64,000 bases of DNA from Celeribacter baekdonensis (GCF_900102315.1 NZ_FNBL01000008.1:124001-188000), one strand, 5' to 3'; numbered from the stretch's first letter, positions 35,519 to 44,616 are shown. The notes: generated by a model not told the origin, from the sequence alone. Made by a program: numbers and translations.

Positions 35519-36241
35519 CTATCGGGCAGGTTCAAAGCCGTCACGCTCAAAGGTGCACAGTTCGTCGGCTTCTAGCGCCGTGACCATGGGAACGTCGTAG
35601 AGGCGGCAATAATGGCCCCGGCTGGCGTGAAGGCAACCGCTGCAACCGGCCACCATAGCTTCGTGGTCGCCCTTGGCATGAATGCGGTCGTGACAGTCGC
35701 CGCACGGGGCGACAAGTTCAAACAGGAATTCATGGCCCCAATGGTCGTAGCTTAGGTGGTGCACTTCAGTCGCTTGCGCCAACCTGCACCCCTCGCACTG
35801 CCCTTGCGCCCGGTCCATGACGCGTTGCCGACGGTCGCGCCATTCCGGCGAAGCAAGATAGGCGTTGTGGGCTTGCTGGTAGTAGCTGTCGCCCCGTTCC
35901 TTCGCCTTCCATCGCCGTAGCTGGATTTCGACGTATTTCAGGTCAATCTTTTCCTTGGCAGCTTTCCGAGTAGCCAAGTATGCGTCGTGCATCGCATCAT
36001 CAAAGCCGGGCAGTTCTTCCGCGTTCGGTGGCGCTTTCAAGGCATTGCCCACACGAAGCCCGCAATCCAAGCACTGCATTCTTATGACGGGGTGCCCGCC
36101 CTTGTTCGTGCCGCGCCGAAGTTCTTTCCGTTCATGTTTGCATTCGTGCTTCGCCAAATCCGAAAACTCTTTCGCGCATCGCTGCGACAAGTCTAAGTCG
36201 ATGGTCAATTGCTTGCCGTTGCGCGGGTCGATTAGGCGCAT
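35519..36241 (-). CDS. HNH-type endonuclease-like protein with several zinc knuckles
   Basis: The 240-residue protein contains a CLDCG pair near 57-61, then CEGC near 148, EVHHLSYDHWG near 159-169 and CGDCHDRIHA near 179-188. The last three form an HNH nuclease core with its structural zinc ligands. Two more cysteine pairs follow in CSGC and near the C-terminus. The N-terminal third is rich in Lys and may bind nucleic acid. It sits right after tRNA-Asn and before an IS110 remnant, the usual setting for a phage- or island-borne nuclease. Biological role unknown. Confidence 0.75.
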   Translation of the reverse strand: MRLIDPRNGKQLTIDLDLSQRCAKEFSDLAKHECKHERKELRRGTNKGGHPVIRMQCLDCGLRVGNALKAPPNAEELPGFDDAMHDAYLATRKAAKEKIDLKYVEIQLRRWKAKERGDSYYQQAHNAYLASPEWRDRRQRVMDRAQGQCEGCRLAQATEVHHLSYDHWGHEFLFELVAPCGDCHDRIHAKGDHEAMVAGCSGCLHASRGHYCRLYDVPMVTALEADELCTFERDGFEPAR

Positions 36242-36381
36242 GTTGTTCTCCTACCGTCGTCTAGCACTAAGTATAGACGAACAAGGCCAAACTATCCAAC
36301 GAACTTGGCACCTTCCCGACGTAGAATGTCGCGCATAAAAATGCCCCGGCTGCGTCGGTGCACGCGAACCGGGGCTACCCA

Positions 36382-37399
36382 ATGCAAGTTGCAACAGTGG
36401 GCATCGATCTGGCCAAACATGTTTTCCAGGTCCACGGAATTACCAAGGATGGGCAGGTTGTCTTCAATCGCGCAATCCGCCGAGCACAACTCATGCAGTT
36501 CTTCACCAATCTGGAACCCTGCCTGATCGGCATGGAGGCGTGTGGATCCAGTCATTACTGGGCGCGGGAACTCAGCAAACTTGGGCATGATGTTCGCCTG
36601 ATCCCAGCCAATTATGTAAAACCCTACGTCAAACGCGGCAAGTCCGACGCCAATGATGCTGAAGCCATCTGCGAAGCAGTGACGCGTCCGACGATGCGGT
36701 TTGTTGCTCCCAAGTCCGGGGAACAACAAGCCGTGCTCTTCCTGCATCGCGCGCGCGATTTGATCGTCAGGCAGCGAACGCAATTGAGCAACATGCTTCG
36801 CAGTTTGCTTGCCGAATTTGGCGTCATCATTCCACAAGGGACTGGGACCGCGGTCAAATATGCAAAGGGTGTTTTGGAGGGCGAAAAACCAGCTCTTCCA
36901 GAGTTCGCAATAGATGTCTTGAGTCAACTTAGCCACCAACTTGTTGCGATGCACTTGCGCTTCCGCTGGTACGAGATGCGCATGCGGCTGCATTCGAAAC
37001 TGGACAAACGCGTGATGTTGCTACGCACGATTCCCGGCGTTGGCCCAGTGACCGCTTCGGCCATTGTCGCCACTGTCGGCGACGCAAAGCAATTCAAGAA
37101 TGGCCGACAGTTTGCTGCTTGGATAGGCCTCACGCCGCTAAACTTATCCAGTGGCGGAAAGGAACGCTTAGGCGGATCACGAAAATGGGCGACCGTTACA
37201 TCCGACGTCTTCTGGTGACCGGCATGACAGCGCGATTGCGGCAAAAGAAAGTGAACCCTGATCGTGTCGATCATGGGCTATAGGCCTACTGGAACGAAAG
37301 CCTGCTCGACTGGCGACCGTCGCAATGGCGAACAAGACCGCACGAATAGTCTGGGCAGTGCTGACCAGGAACGAATACTATCGGCCCCACGCAGCCTAA
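36382..37399 (+). pseudogene. IS110-family transposase, broken by frameshifts
   Basis: The first frame runs from ATG 36382 to about 37170 with the DEDD motif start VGIDLAKHVFQVHG, then KSDANDAEAICEA near residue 95 and the transposase_20 block LRTIPGVGPVTASAIVATVG near 215-235. At about 37170, after GGKERLG, the frame shifts and the family sequence continues as RITKMGDRYIRRLLVTGMTA in another frame. A TAG follows, and the C-terminal MANKTARIVWAVLTRNEYYR continues in a third frame to 37399. At least two frameshifts make it inactive. Confidence 0.88.
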
Positions 37400-37897
37400 G
37401 GGAAGGAAAAGGAACACCCGAGACAGCAAGACCATTGAAATGATGGCGCACAGTCAGCCCGCCAACCAAGACAACCCGTCGAATGTCCAGGACACAGTGT
37501 TGTTCGATAAGCCGTTTGGGACTTGGTCGCGGAAACCATCAGGGCCAGCGACTACGAGTGCCGCGCGAACAGGCCGGACACACGTCTGCTTCTGACCAGT
37601 GCAAACTCACCTCAAAAAATGTCTTGCTATGCAGGAGCTATCCACACACGACCATTCGTTGCACAATCAAACCTACAAGATGAGCCAAAGGCTCTCTTGG
37701 TTTAGGCCGCCATTGCTCCCAAAAACTCTGACAACGGACACCCTGTGGCTATCAATACTGTCTCGAGCCAAGCGGAAACACTGCTCAAGTGGTCTTGAAC
37801 CTCAAAGTCGCTTTGTCCCGACCCATCTGAATGTTTCCGGCGCGTTTACTGTAGATTGGAGGCACCTAGACCAATCAGATATGGAAAGGACGTTGAA
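37400..37897. other. Flank of the IS110 remnant
   Basis: No gene seen. The sequence just after the transposase stop (GGAAGGAAAAGGAAC...) looks like the non-coding 3' part of an IS110 element. The rest up to the small Gly-rich gene shows no recognisable motif. Confidence 0.45.
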
Positions 37898-37993
37898 ATG
37901 GGCAAAGGACAAGGAAACGGCGGAGGCTGGCCGTCCACAACAGGCAACCCAAGTGGCGGCGGACGTTCTAACGGGGGAGGCAAGGGGAAGTAG
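37898..37993 (+). CDS. 31-residue Gly-rich small protein
   Basis: ATG to TAG encodes a 31-residue peptide that begins MGKGQGNGGGWPSTTGN and then has a PSGGGRSNGGGKGK tail: nearly half glycine, with one tryptophan and basic ends. An AAAGGA ribosome site lies eight bases upstream and a good terminator lies 12 bases downstream, so it has the layout of a complete monocistronic gene. I recall similar tiny proteins in other alphaproteobacteria but know no function. Low complexity makes homology difficult to judge. Confidence 0.6.
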   Translation: MGKGQGNGGGWPSTTGNPSGGGRSNGGGKGK

Positions 37994-38004
37994 ACGAACA
38001 CTGC

Positions 38005-38036
38005 GCCCCTCACGCAAACCTGTGGGGGGCGTTTTA
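38005..38036 (+). terminator. Rho-independent terminator of the small Gly-rich gene
   Basis: GCCCCTCAC and GTGGGGGGC arms with an 8-base loop followed by GTTTTA. Its T-run overlaps the stop codon of the convergent gene at 38034-39119. Confidence 0.75.
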
Positions 38037-39119
38037 TGCGCGCGCGTGACGCACCAAATGAGGCCAAAACGCCAACCCATCATCAAAGGCACTATCCAAA
38101 TCCGCCGAAGGATATTTATCACACAGCTCAGACAGACCTACCTCCTTGGAAAACTGCAGGAACCCCAGAACTGATCCAACGCACCATGCGACCGCCGCCA
38201 ACTCTTCCGCGCGATTGGGATGCTCTTCCTCCGCATCAAAATTCGCGGCAAATGCGGCTGCCAAGAGAGTGCGATGCCGATCCAATACGCGCGCGGTGAG
38301 CCTTTTCTTACTGCGATCCAAGGCACTTAACTCGTCCGCAACTGTTTGCATCGGCCCACCATCTGGGTCTCCGCTAACCAGAAGCGTCGCAACGTTTTGA
38401 TACACGGGCTTTGGCCCTCTCTTAGGTACCGTTTTTGGTTGCAGAGTGAAGACTTGTAGCCAAGACACCCATGCGCCTCCAAGCTGGTCAGCCCGTGCGG
38501 GGACAAGGTTCTCAATGTCGATTCTTGACCAAATACCGACACTTGAAATGAGTGCCATCACCCACAGAAAGAACATGACATCACTGGTGACCAAACGCTC
38601 AACACACTCAATTTCCGTCTCGTTGGGCACGGGAATGAGAGGTTTACCAGCTCCCACCCACGGATAATACAGGAAGTCCTTAGGCGTAGCTTTTCCGCTT
38701 CGTGAACCCACTGCGAGCTTCTCCGCCCGCTCAATCATTTCCAAGATGGAAACGCGCTTCCTCGGACTAGATTGCATCACAGGCGGCGAAAGCAAAATCG
38801 AGACATCGTTGGTAATCGGGAAATCCGACAATGACGACATTTGAAGCGCCTTTATTTCCCTGTAGGCTTCAGAATCTGAAGACTTGCTTTCGTGATACCG
38901 TTGGATTTCTCGGCTGAGACGTGTTTCTTGCTGAAGTCCTTTCAACCCATCCGCGCGAAGCGTCCGTGCAAGGGCTCGGTAAAGCCTGACGCTTTCCTTA
39001 TCCGTGTCATCCCGACTACCAAGGAAATCTGCGGGCCCGATGTCGCCCAACTCGTTGGTGGTCCCGTTGCAGGTGCCAAACTTGAGAAAGAGGCGTTTGT
39101 AATATGGAAAAATGAACAT
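38034..39119 (-). CDS. Hypothetical protein, 361 residues
   Basis: I do not recognise this protein. Codon use is that of a real gene and it is uninterrupted. The N-terminus is hydrophobic and aromatic (MFIFPYYKRLFLKFG). A possible membrane-like segment (VMFFLWVMALISSVGIW) lies near residue 190. Around 280-320 it is helical and charged (RSKKRLTARVLDRHR). The last part ends FDDGLAFWPHLVRHARA. It has no visible metal or nucleotide site. Its position in the island beside an HNH nuclease would fit a defence or mobile-element cargo role, but nothing in the sequence proves that. Confidence 0.65.
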   Translation of the reverse strand: MFIFPYYKRLFLKFGTCNGTTNELGDIGPADFLGSRDDTDKESVRLYRALARTLRADGLKGLQQETRLSREIQRYHESKSSDSEAYREIKALQMSSLSDFPITNDVSILLSPPVMQSSPRKRVSILEMIERAEKLAVGSRSGKATPKDFLYYPWVGAGKPLIPVPNETEIECVERLVTSDVMFFLWVMALISSVGIWSRIDIENLVPARADQLGGAWVSWLQVFTLQPKTVPKRGPKPVYQNVATLLVSGDPDGGPMQTVADELSALDRSKKRLTARVLDRHRTLLAAAFAANFDAEEEHPNRAEELAAVAWCVGSVLGFLQFSKEVGLSELCDKYPSADLDSAFDDGLAFWPHLVRHARA

Positions 39120-39530
39120 TCGGTTCTCTGCGAAATAGACGTTTACAACAGACCCAAACGCTTACTTGCATTCTTGCGTGGAAGAAACCATCAGCATTGA
39201 TTGCACCACCGAACCGTTTTTCGAATTGTTTCCCGTTCGAGACCGGCCCTTTCCGGGCCTTCGTCTCTTCATCAGGTGCCGCGTTGCAGCTTCACCAGAC
39301 CGGTCGTTCGCTGCGTTCGCACTCGTGGAGACGGGCGAGCGGCAGAACGGGACGAAGCTGTCAGCCGCACGGCCAATGATAACGACTGCTCCCAGCCCCT
39401 CCTATCTCGGGCTGCGACGACGCGAAACATTTCGACAACCTTGGGAAAAGTCGACGCTCAATCAGGCGATATGCACCCTGCGCCTTGCGCAAGTGGTCGC
39501 AAAGCCCAGGGGGCGACGTTTAGTCTCGCG
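39120..39530. other. Gap with a strong hairpin
   Basis: No gene supported. A long imperfect hairpin at 39239-39267 has GAGAC...GTCTC outer arms and GGCCC...GGGCC inner arms. The reading frames crossing it on the plus strand lack family features. Confidence 0.5.
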
Positions 39531-39989
39531 TCATATTCCGGCAAGAACAGAAGGATCGCCGGTTCGCCAGATATTATCGATGGTCACATGCTGGATGACC
39601 CATGCATCTCCTCGCCGCACCAATTCGACGTCATACCTGTTCTTCATCAGGTAGTGGCGCGTGTGATCCGCGCGCGGCACGTGTTGCGCTTCTACCAGCG
39701 CATCCAGACTGGCAAGGTCACCATTCAGGATCACGCGAGGATTGCTGACAGAATGCGACGTGTCGAGGGGGGCGAGTGAACCCAGCAAGGCCGCGACGAT
39801 GGTGTCCCTGCCTTTGAGCACGAGATAGTCGAACCCCGCTTTTTTGCCGGCGGGCCGAAAGTCCGACACGGCTCCTTCGGCAAAGGCAGAGGCCAGAAGG
39901 TCCCTGTCTCGCAGGTCGATCCCGGCGGCGAAACGGTAGAGGGCATCAGTCACCGCAATGATGTCGGATGTGCGATCTTGGTGCGTCAT
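39531..39989 (-). CDS. SnoaL/NTF2-like fold protein
   Basis: The ATG at 39989 gives 152 residues, the usual size of the single-domain cone-shaped fold. The N-terminal helix TDALYRFAAGIDLRDRDLLA and the strand DFRPAGKKA, followed by a conserved SHSVSNPRVILNGDLA segment, match the SnoaL-4 group, in which members act as isomerases, hydratases or ketosteroid-isomerase-like enzymes. It is the last gene of a leftward module and begins four bases after the saccharopine dehydrogenase-like gene. Confidence 0.8.
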   Translation of the reverse strand: MTHQDRTSDIIAVTDALYRFAAGIDLRDRDLLASAFAEGAVSDFRPAGKKAGFDYLVLKGRDTIVAALLGSLAPLDTSHSVSNPRVILNGDLASLDALVEAQHVPRADHTRHYLMKNRYDVELVRRGDAWVIQHVTIDNIWRTGDPSVLAGI

Positions 39990-39993
39990 GGTC

Positions 39994-41004
39994 TCAGGTC
40001 TCCGCATGGGCTGGCATTGAGTCCAGCAAGGTGATCCGCGTGTCCGCGATGGTTTCGGCAAATCCCGGCCCGAACAGGCCGGCGGGTGTCTGGAAACCGG
40101 GGCGAGCTTCACCGCGCATGACACGGCGCGCCGCTTCCGCCGCCGCGAGGGGCGTGAAGCTGTAGCCGTTGACGGTGTCCAGAACCGCGCGGACGCTGAG
40201 GCCATCGGCGCCGGTCACGCAAACAGACGCCTGATAGCGGCTGGCGTTGCGCTCCTCACTCGTCGGGCCGTCGGGCATGTCGGACAGATCGCCTTCGGGG
40301 AAGGCGGTGCCCGACACATGAACAAAGGTCTCCACGTTCGGTGCTCCGGTGCTGCGCCAGAGGGTGATGAGATCGGGAAGCGTCACCGGGAAGCAGGGCA
40401 CCACCCCCATGCCGAAGTCGAAATCCATCAACTTCGATGGGTCGCGGTCTACAAGAACGCCATCCACCCGCGCCATGGTTCGGGTTGTCAGGTTTTGCGA
40501 CGCGCTGATTGCCGACCCGCGCGACATGGCACCAGTGACGTGCAACGCGACGCTGATTTTGCGCGGCTCGGCCACGTGACTGGCCGCAAACCCGGCCAGC
40601 GAGCCAAGCATTGCGACACTGCCGCCGCTGCCGGGCAAGAGCATCACGCCAGCCGCCTGTGCCGCGTCCTCCAGCGTCTCGGCCAGCCGGTAGCTGTCCA
40701 GTTCCGCCGCGATGTCGAGGTAGTGGACGCCGTTGCGCAGCGCCCCCCGCATCAGGGGGTCAGCCGTGTGCAGGAAAGGGCCCGCGCAATTGAGCAGCAC
40801 CGCCACATCCGTCAGACCGGCGTCGATATCCGCCGTCTCGTCGAGTGCAAAGACGCGGGCATCGACCCCAAGCTCTTCCGCCAGAGTGCGCAGAGGGGTT
40901 TCATCGCGTCCCGCAACGAGTATCGGGAGGCCCAGTGTTTTGGCGTGAGCCGCCGCCATGCGCCCAGTATATCCGGTCGCACCATAGATCATCAGATGTG
41001 TCAT
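39994..41004 (-). CDS. Saccharopine dehydrogenase-like NAD(P)-binding oxidoreductase
   Basis: The ATG at 41004 overlaps the upstream VOC stop by one base (TGATG) and gives 336 residues. A Rossmann loop IYGATGYTGRMAA lies near residues 6-18, and NCAGPFLHTADPLM near 71-84 is the typical block of trans-acting enoyl reductase/saccharopine dehydrogenase-like proteins. It is not a lysine-pathway enzyme by context. With an SDR and a VOC protein in the same operon, reduction of an unsaturated carbonyl compound is plausible. Confidence 0.82.
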   Translation of the reverse strand: MTHLMIYGATGYTGRMAAAHAKTLGLPILVAGRDETPLRTLAEELGVDARVFALDETADIDAGLTDVAVLLNCAGPFLHTADPLMRGALRNGVHYLDIAAELDSYRLAETLEDAAQAAGVMLLPGSGGSVAMLGSLAGFAASHVAEPRKISVALHVTGAMSRGSAISASQNLTTRTMARVDGVLVDRDPSKLMDFDFGMGVVPCFPVTLPDLITLWRSTGAPNVETFVHVSGTAFPEGDLSDMPDGPTSEERNASRYQASVCVTGADGLSVRAVLDTVNGYSFTPLAAAEAARRVMRGEARPGFQTPAGLFGPGFAETIADTRITLLDSMPAHAET

Positions 41005-41390
41005 CAGTGTTGCCAATCCTTGTAAACGAATTCGAGGCTGTAGCCGTCGGGGTCGCGGACCTGCGCCGCGTAATACCTCGGGTCGTAGTGAAGCTGGGGA
41101 CCAGGGCCGTGCAGATCCTGCGCCCCGGCGGCAAGGGCTGCGGCATGGGCCGCCTGCACCTCTGTCTCGCTGTTTGCAACAAAGCCCACATGAACGGCGC
41201 CGGGTGCGGGGTTGCCCTGACGCAACCAGAAAAAGATACGGCCATTGGCACCGAACCCCTTGAGGTCGGGATGGCCGTCTGCCCCGTCGTAATCGTGCCG
41301 AACAGTGATGCCGAGCACCGGCAGCACGGCCTCGTAGAAGGCGATGGACCGGCGAAACTCGTGGACGGTCAGGAAGATATGGTCGAGCAT
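41004..41390 (-). CDS. VOC-family (glyoxalase/dioxygenase fold) protein
   Basis: The 128-residue protein begins MLDHIFLTVHEFRRSIAFYE, with the first metal-ligand His at position 4, a second in GAVHVGFVANS near 70, and a late Glu in GYSLEFVYKD. The fold covers glyoxalases, ring-cleaving dioxygenases and resistance proteins. It lies between an SDR (10 bases upstream) and the saccharopine dehydrogenase-like gene. Confidence 0.88.
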   Translation of the reverse strand: MLDHIFLTVHEFRRSIAFYEAVLPVLGITVRHDYDGADGHPDLKGFGANGRIFFWLRQGNPAPGAVHVGFVANSETEVQAAHAAALAAGAQDLHGPGPQLHYDPRYYAAQVRDPDGYSLEFVYKDWQH

Positions 41391-41400
41391 GGGGATCTCC

Positions 41401-42144
41401 TCAGATCATGTAGCCGCCGCCGACTTCGATCGACTGCGCGTTGATCCAGCGGCTCTTGTCGGACAGGAGGTTTGCTATGACACCCCCGACTTCTGCCGCT
41501 TCGCCGACACGGCCAAGGGCGGTCTGCCCGGCCAGCAGCGTTTCGAACTCCGCGTTCAGCCCACCGCCAAGGTCGGTGCGGATCGGCCCGGGCGCGATGG
41601 AATTGGCGCGGATGCCGCGATGCCCAAGCTCCTTGGCCTGATACCGAGTCAGCACCTCCAACCCGGCCTTGAAGCTGGCATAAGGCGCCACGCCCGCCGT
41701 CGCCACGCGCGAGGTCGCGCTGACCATATTCACGATATGCCCGCCATCGGCCATGAGCGACAAAAGCGTCTGCGTCAGGAAGAACGGCCCCTTCAGATGC
41801 ACGCGAAAGAGCCCGTCGAACTCGTCCTCGGTCACCGTCTCCAGCGGATTGAAGACGCCGTAGCCCGCGTTGTTGACCAGCGCATCGAAGGTCTCTCGCG
41901 ACCAGACCGATGCAAGGGCATCCGCCACTGACCGCCGGAACGCACCGAAAGATGAACTGACGCCGACATCCAGCGGCAGGGCAACGGCCGTGCCACCCTC
42001 CGCCTCAATTTGCGCAACAACCTCTTCCGCCTTCTGACGGTTGGCGTTGTAGGTCAGGATAACGCCCATGCCGTCACGGGCGCATTCGAGGGCGGTGGCG
42101 GCCCCGATGCCGCGGCTTCCACCGGTGATGATTGCTATCTTCAT
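41401..42144 (-). CDS. Short-chain dehydrogenase/reductase (SDR)
   Basis: The 247-residue classical SDR has TGGSRGIGAA near residues 7-16, NNAGYG near 92, the catalytic Ser in MVSATSR near 140 and the Tyr-Lys pair in YASFKAG near 154. It is the first gene of the leftward module and faces the AraC regulator across a short gap with CTAG-containing repeats. Confidence 0.9.
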   Translation of the reverse strand: MKIAIITGGSRGIGAATALECARDGMGVILTYNANRQKAEEVVAQIEAEGGTAVALPLDVGVSSSFGAFRRSVADALASVWSRETFDALVNNAGYGVFNPLETVTEDEFDGLFRVHLKGPFFLTQTLLSLMADGGHIVNMVSATSRVATAGVAPYASFKAGLEVLTRYQAKELGHRGIRANSIAPGPIRTDLGGGLNAEFETLLAGQTALGRVGEAAEVGGVIANLLSDKSRWINAQSIEVGGGYMI

Positions 42145-42285
42145 TTCGTGTTCCTTCCATTGTCTTGCCTCAAGGTAGGCAACTCGACATCGCCGCGCCC
42201 ATCCGATCGTGGCGCAAACTTGCCTGATCCTACTTTCTGGCGTGTTCGGGATTGGCGAAGGGCACGAAGTCGGTCACCTTTGACA

Positions 42286-42312
42286 AGCCCCTAGAGCCCC
42301 TAGAGCCCCTAG
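42286..42312. repeat. Three perfect copies of a 9-base CTAG-containing repeat
   Basis: AGCCCCTAG is repeated exactly three times in tandem, ending 14 bases before the ATG of the AraC regulator. CTAG is usually rare in proteobacterial DNA, so three in 27 bases is notable. Confidence 0.85.
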
Positions 42313-42325
42313 CGAAAGCATCATC

Positions 42326-43237
42326 ATGACTGCGGACATGACCCAGAAAACCCTCGAAGAGCTGCGCCACCTCATGGCGCATGCCGGAAACCGGCGAACG
42401 GAAACCGGAATCCCACGCCTTGCGATGGTAAAGGGACGTGTGCCCGAGCACGAGCTTGCGGCAGTCTATCAGCCGATGATCAACCTGATCCTGCAAGGAT
42501 CGAAGACGATGTCGGTCGGCGACCGCACCCTGCGCTACGATCCTGCCACCTATTTTGTGATGTCGGTCGATCTTCCGGCTATCGGCACCATCCACGCGGC
42601 CGAGGATGGCGCGCCCTATCTTGCAGTTGCCCTGACGCTGGAGCCAGCGCGCATCGCATCCTTGCTGGCCGACATCCCCCCGATCCGCGCAAACGCGCGT
42701 CAGGAGGGATTTTCCGTCGCGGCCGTCACGCCGGACCTGCTGGATGCCTGGGCGCGTCTTCTGCGCCTGATGGCGCGGCCAGAGGACATCCCGGCACTGG
42801 CCCCGGTTTATGAGCGCGAGATCCTCTATCGCGTGTTGTCCGGCCCGATGGGCACGATGATGCGCGACATCGCCACGCCCGACACGATGCTCCACCGCAT
42901 CCATCAGGTTATTCAATGGCTCCGGACAAATTACATGGAGCCGGTCACCATAGAGGCCATGGCAAGCCGCGCTGCCATGTCGGTGTCCGCCTTTCATAGG
43001 CACTTCAAGACAGTGACCTCGCTCAGCCCGCTGCAGTTCCAGAAGCAGCTGCGCCTGCTACAGGCGAGAACGCTTCTGCTGACCGGCGCAGGGACGGCCA
43101 CCTCCGTCGCTTTCTCGGTCGGGTATGAAAGCACAACCCAATTCAGCCGGGAATATGCACGCCTGTTCGGCCTGCCACCGTCGCGCGACGCCGCGCGGGT
43201 GCTGGCCGAGATCCGAAACACCTCAATCCAACCTTAA
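42326..43237 (+). CDS. AraC-family regulator with AraC_N ligand domain
   Basis: The 303-residue protein has an N-terminal cupin-like AraC_N domain (about 25-180, with AVYQPMINLILQGSKTM near 46) and a C-terminal pair of helix-turn-helices: IEAMASRAAMSVSAFHRHFK near 210-230 and ATSVAFSVGYESTTQFSREY near 257-277. Such proteins often control adjacent SDR or aldo-keto reductase genes. Here it is divergent from the SDR/VOC module and upstream of a second VOC gene. Starts at 42326 or four codons later (42338) are both possible. Confidence 0.92.
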   Translation: MTADMTQKTLEELRHLMAHAGNRRTETGIPRLAMVKGRVPEHELAAVYQPMINLILQGSKTMSVGDRTLRYDPATYFVMSVDLPAIGTIHAAEDGAPYLAVALTLEPARIASLLADIPPIRANARQEGFSVAAVTPDLLDAWARLLRLMARPEDIPALAPVYEREILYRVLSGPMGTMMRDIATPDTMLHRIHQVIQWLRTNYMEPVTIEAMASRAAMSVSAFHRHFKTVTSLSPLQFQKQLRLLQARTLLLTGAGTATSVAFSVGYESTTQFSREYARLFGLPPSRDAARVLAEIRNTSIQP

Positions 43238-43247
43238 GGAAATCAAG

Positions 43248-43631
43248 ATGAATTTTACCCATATTGCTGTCGGCACCAACGACATCGAAGCCGCGCGCGA
43301 GTTTTACGACAAAGTGCTGGCCACCCTTGGCTGGTCCCGGATTGCGGATCTGGGCGACACCGGATCATTTTGGGGCGATGGCGCACCCAGCTTCATGGTC
43401 ACCCTGCCGCGAAACGGTGCGCCCGCCACGGCGGGAAACGGGACAACAATCAGCTTCCGAGCACCGGATCACGCCTCTGTCCACGCCTTTCATGAGGCGG
43501 CTATGACCCTCGGGATGCCTGACGAAGGCGCGGTAGGCCCCCGCCCTTGGGCTCCTGGCGCAATGGCGGCCTACACGCGCGACCCGGACGGGAACAAGCT
43601 GGCGGTGTACGGGATGGAAGCCACCAGCTAA
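43248..43631 (+). CDS. VOC-family (glyoxalase fold) protein
   Basis: The ATG at 43248 follows AAGGA by seven bases and gives 127 residues. MNFTHIAVGTNDIEAAREFY near the start and YTRDPDGNKLAVYG near the end are the signature strands; metal ligands include His5. It follows the AraC gene by ten bases and is likely co-transcribed with it. The role is probably detoxification or processing of a reactive carbonyl, by analogy only. Confidence 0.88.
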   Translation: MNFTHIAVGTNDIEAAREFYDKVLATLGWSRIADLGDTGSFWGDGAPSFMVTLPRNGAPATAGNGTTISFRAPDHASVHAFHEAAMTLGMPDEGAVGPRPWAPGAMAAYTRDPDGNKLAVYGMEATS

Positions 43632-44032
43632 CGCGACAAGCAACAACTGAGGTTCGGCACTGCAGCGACACACCAGAGAGCCGTTTGATAATTCATGATG
43701 GGTCATCGGCGAATTGACGTTTCGAGTTCAGCAGGCTTAGCACGATTGACTGCGCCGCCGACTTGAAAGTTCGACGTTGCAAAGGGGTAATACCATTGCA
43801 TAACCGCCGTCGGCGTTCAGTGCAGCATTCCAGTGGGCTCCTTGCGAGCTTCGGATGCGGCGTGGCATTGGATGTTGGCGGGCTCCGATTAAAGGCAAGA
43901 ACGGCCCGAAGCGGCCAATCGACGGCCGCTAAACCGACGTCCTCTTCGCGCCCATGCTGTTGAAAAAGTCTTTGTTGCGGCGCGGCAAGTCGTTTGATTC
44001 ACTCAACTATGAGGGAATTGGAGGATTTCATC
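43632..44032. other. Gap before the IS1182 remnant
   Basis: No gene seen. TGTTGAAAAAGT near 43970 resembles the outer end of IS1182/IS5-type elements and may be the left terminus of the remnant transposase that follows. Confidence 0.4.
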
Positions 44033-44270
44033 ATGATGGGAACTCAGGACGCACCGGCGCAGTTGTTTTATGACTTCGATTTGGACCGGCACGTGCCCTC
44101 GGATCACATGCTCCGAGAGATTGACCGTTTCCTCGATATGGATGGCATGCGGGAGGTTCTGCGCCCGTTCTACAGCTCCCCTAGGACGTCCCTCAATCGA
44201 CCCGGGCTGATCATCCGGATGCTGGTCATCGGCTATATCATGGGGATCCGTTCCGAGCGGCGACTTTGGC
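44033..44270 (+). pseudogene. IS1182-family transposase N-terminal fragment
   Basis: The reading QLFYDFDLDRHVPSDHMLRE, then RPGLIIRMLVIGYIMGIRSERR, is the conserved N-terminus of IS1182-type DDE transposases. Similarity stops after RSERRL at about 44270, where the frame passes into unrelated sequence and then IS21 DNA. Only about 80 of some 450 residues are left. Confidence 0.8.
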
Positions 44271-44369
44271 GTGATGAGGACAAGCTCGAGATTGTCCTGT
44301 CGGTTGGGATTGGCGGGGCGACAGTGACGCAGGTGGCGCTCCGCCTTTGACATGCTGATGGCGCCAGAG

Positions 44370-44564
44370 ACAGCTCCGTGCGGCGGGAAATTTCGCGAAT
44401 TGGCATTTTATCACGCAATGCCCAACGTCGAATGACACTCAAAAATCCCATGTCGATCACTCCATATCTCCCTGAACAAAACCGTCAGGGCAATGTGTTC
44501 ACATGGGTCACTTCTCAGTGAAAATTTTGGGGCCTACCGGGTCAGTTCTCAACGTAAATCAACA
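44370..44564 (-). mobile_element. IS21-family left end with istA start
   Basis: Read on the minus strand, the end begins TGTTGATTTACGTTGAGAA and carries repeated GAGAA-n-TGACCC boxes, typical of IS21 left ends. An IstA start follows with MGFLSVIRRWALRDKMPIRE and then ISRRTELS, the helix-turn-helix of IstA. The element is cut off after about 28 residues of IstA, next to the IS1182 fragment. Confidence 0.75.
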
Positions 44565-44616
44565 CCGATATTGGCGTAATCAGATGCGGAGAGACAATTA
44601 TTGTTGGGTAAAGCCA

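Noticed and set aside
39994-41004. Lysine biosynthesis saccharopine dehydrogenase
   Set aside because: Only the cofactor-binding half matches and no lysine pathway genes are near, so the specific enzyme name is not used.
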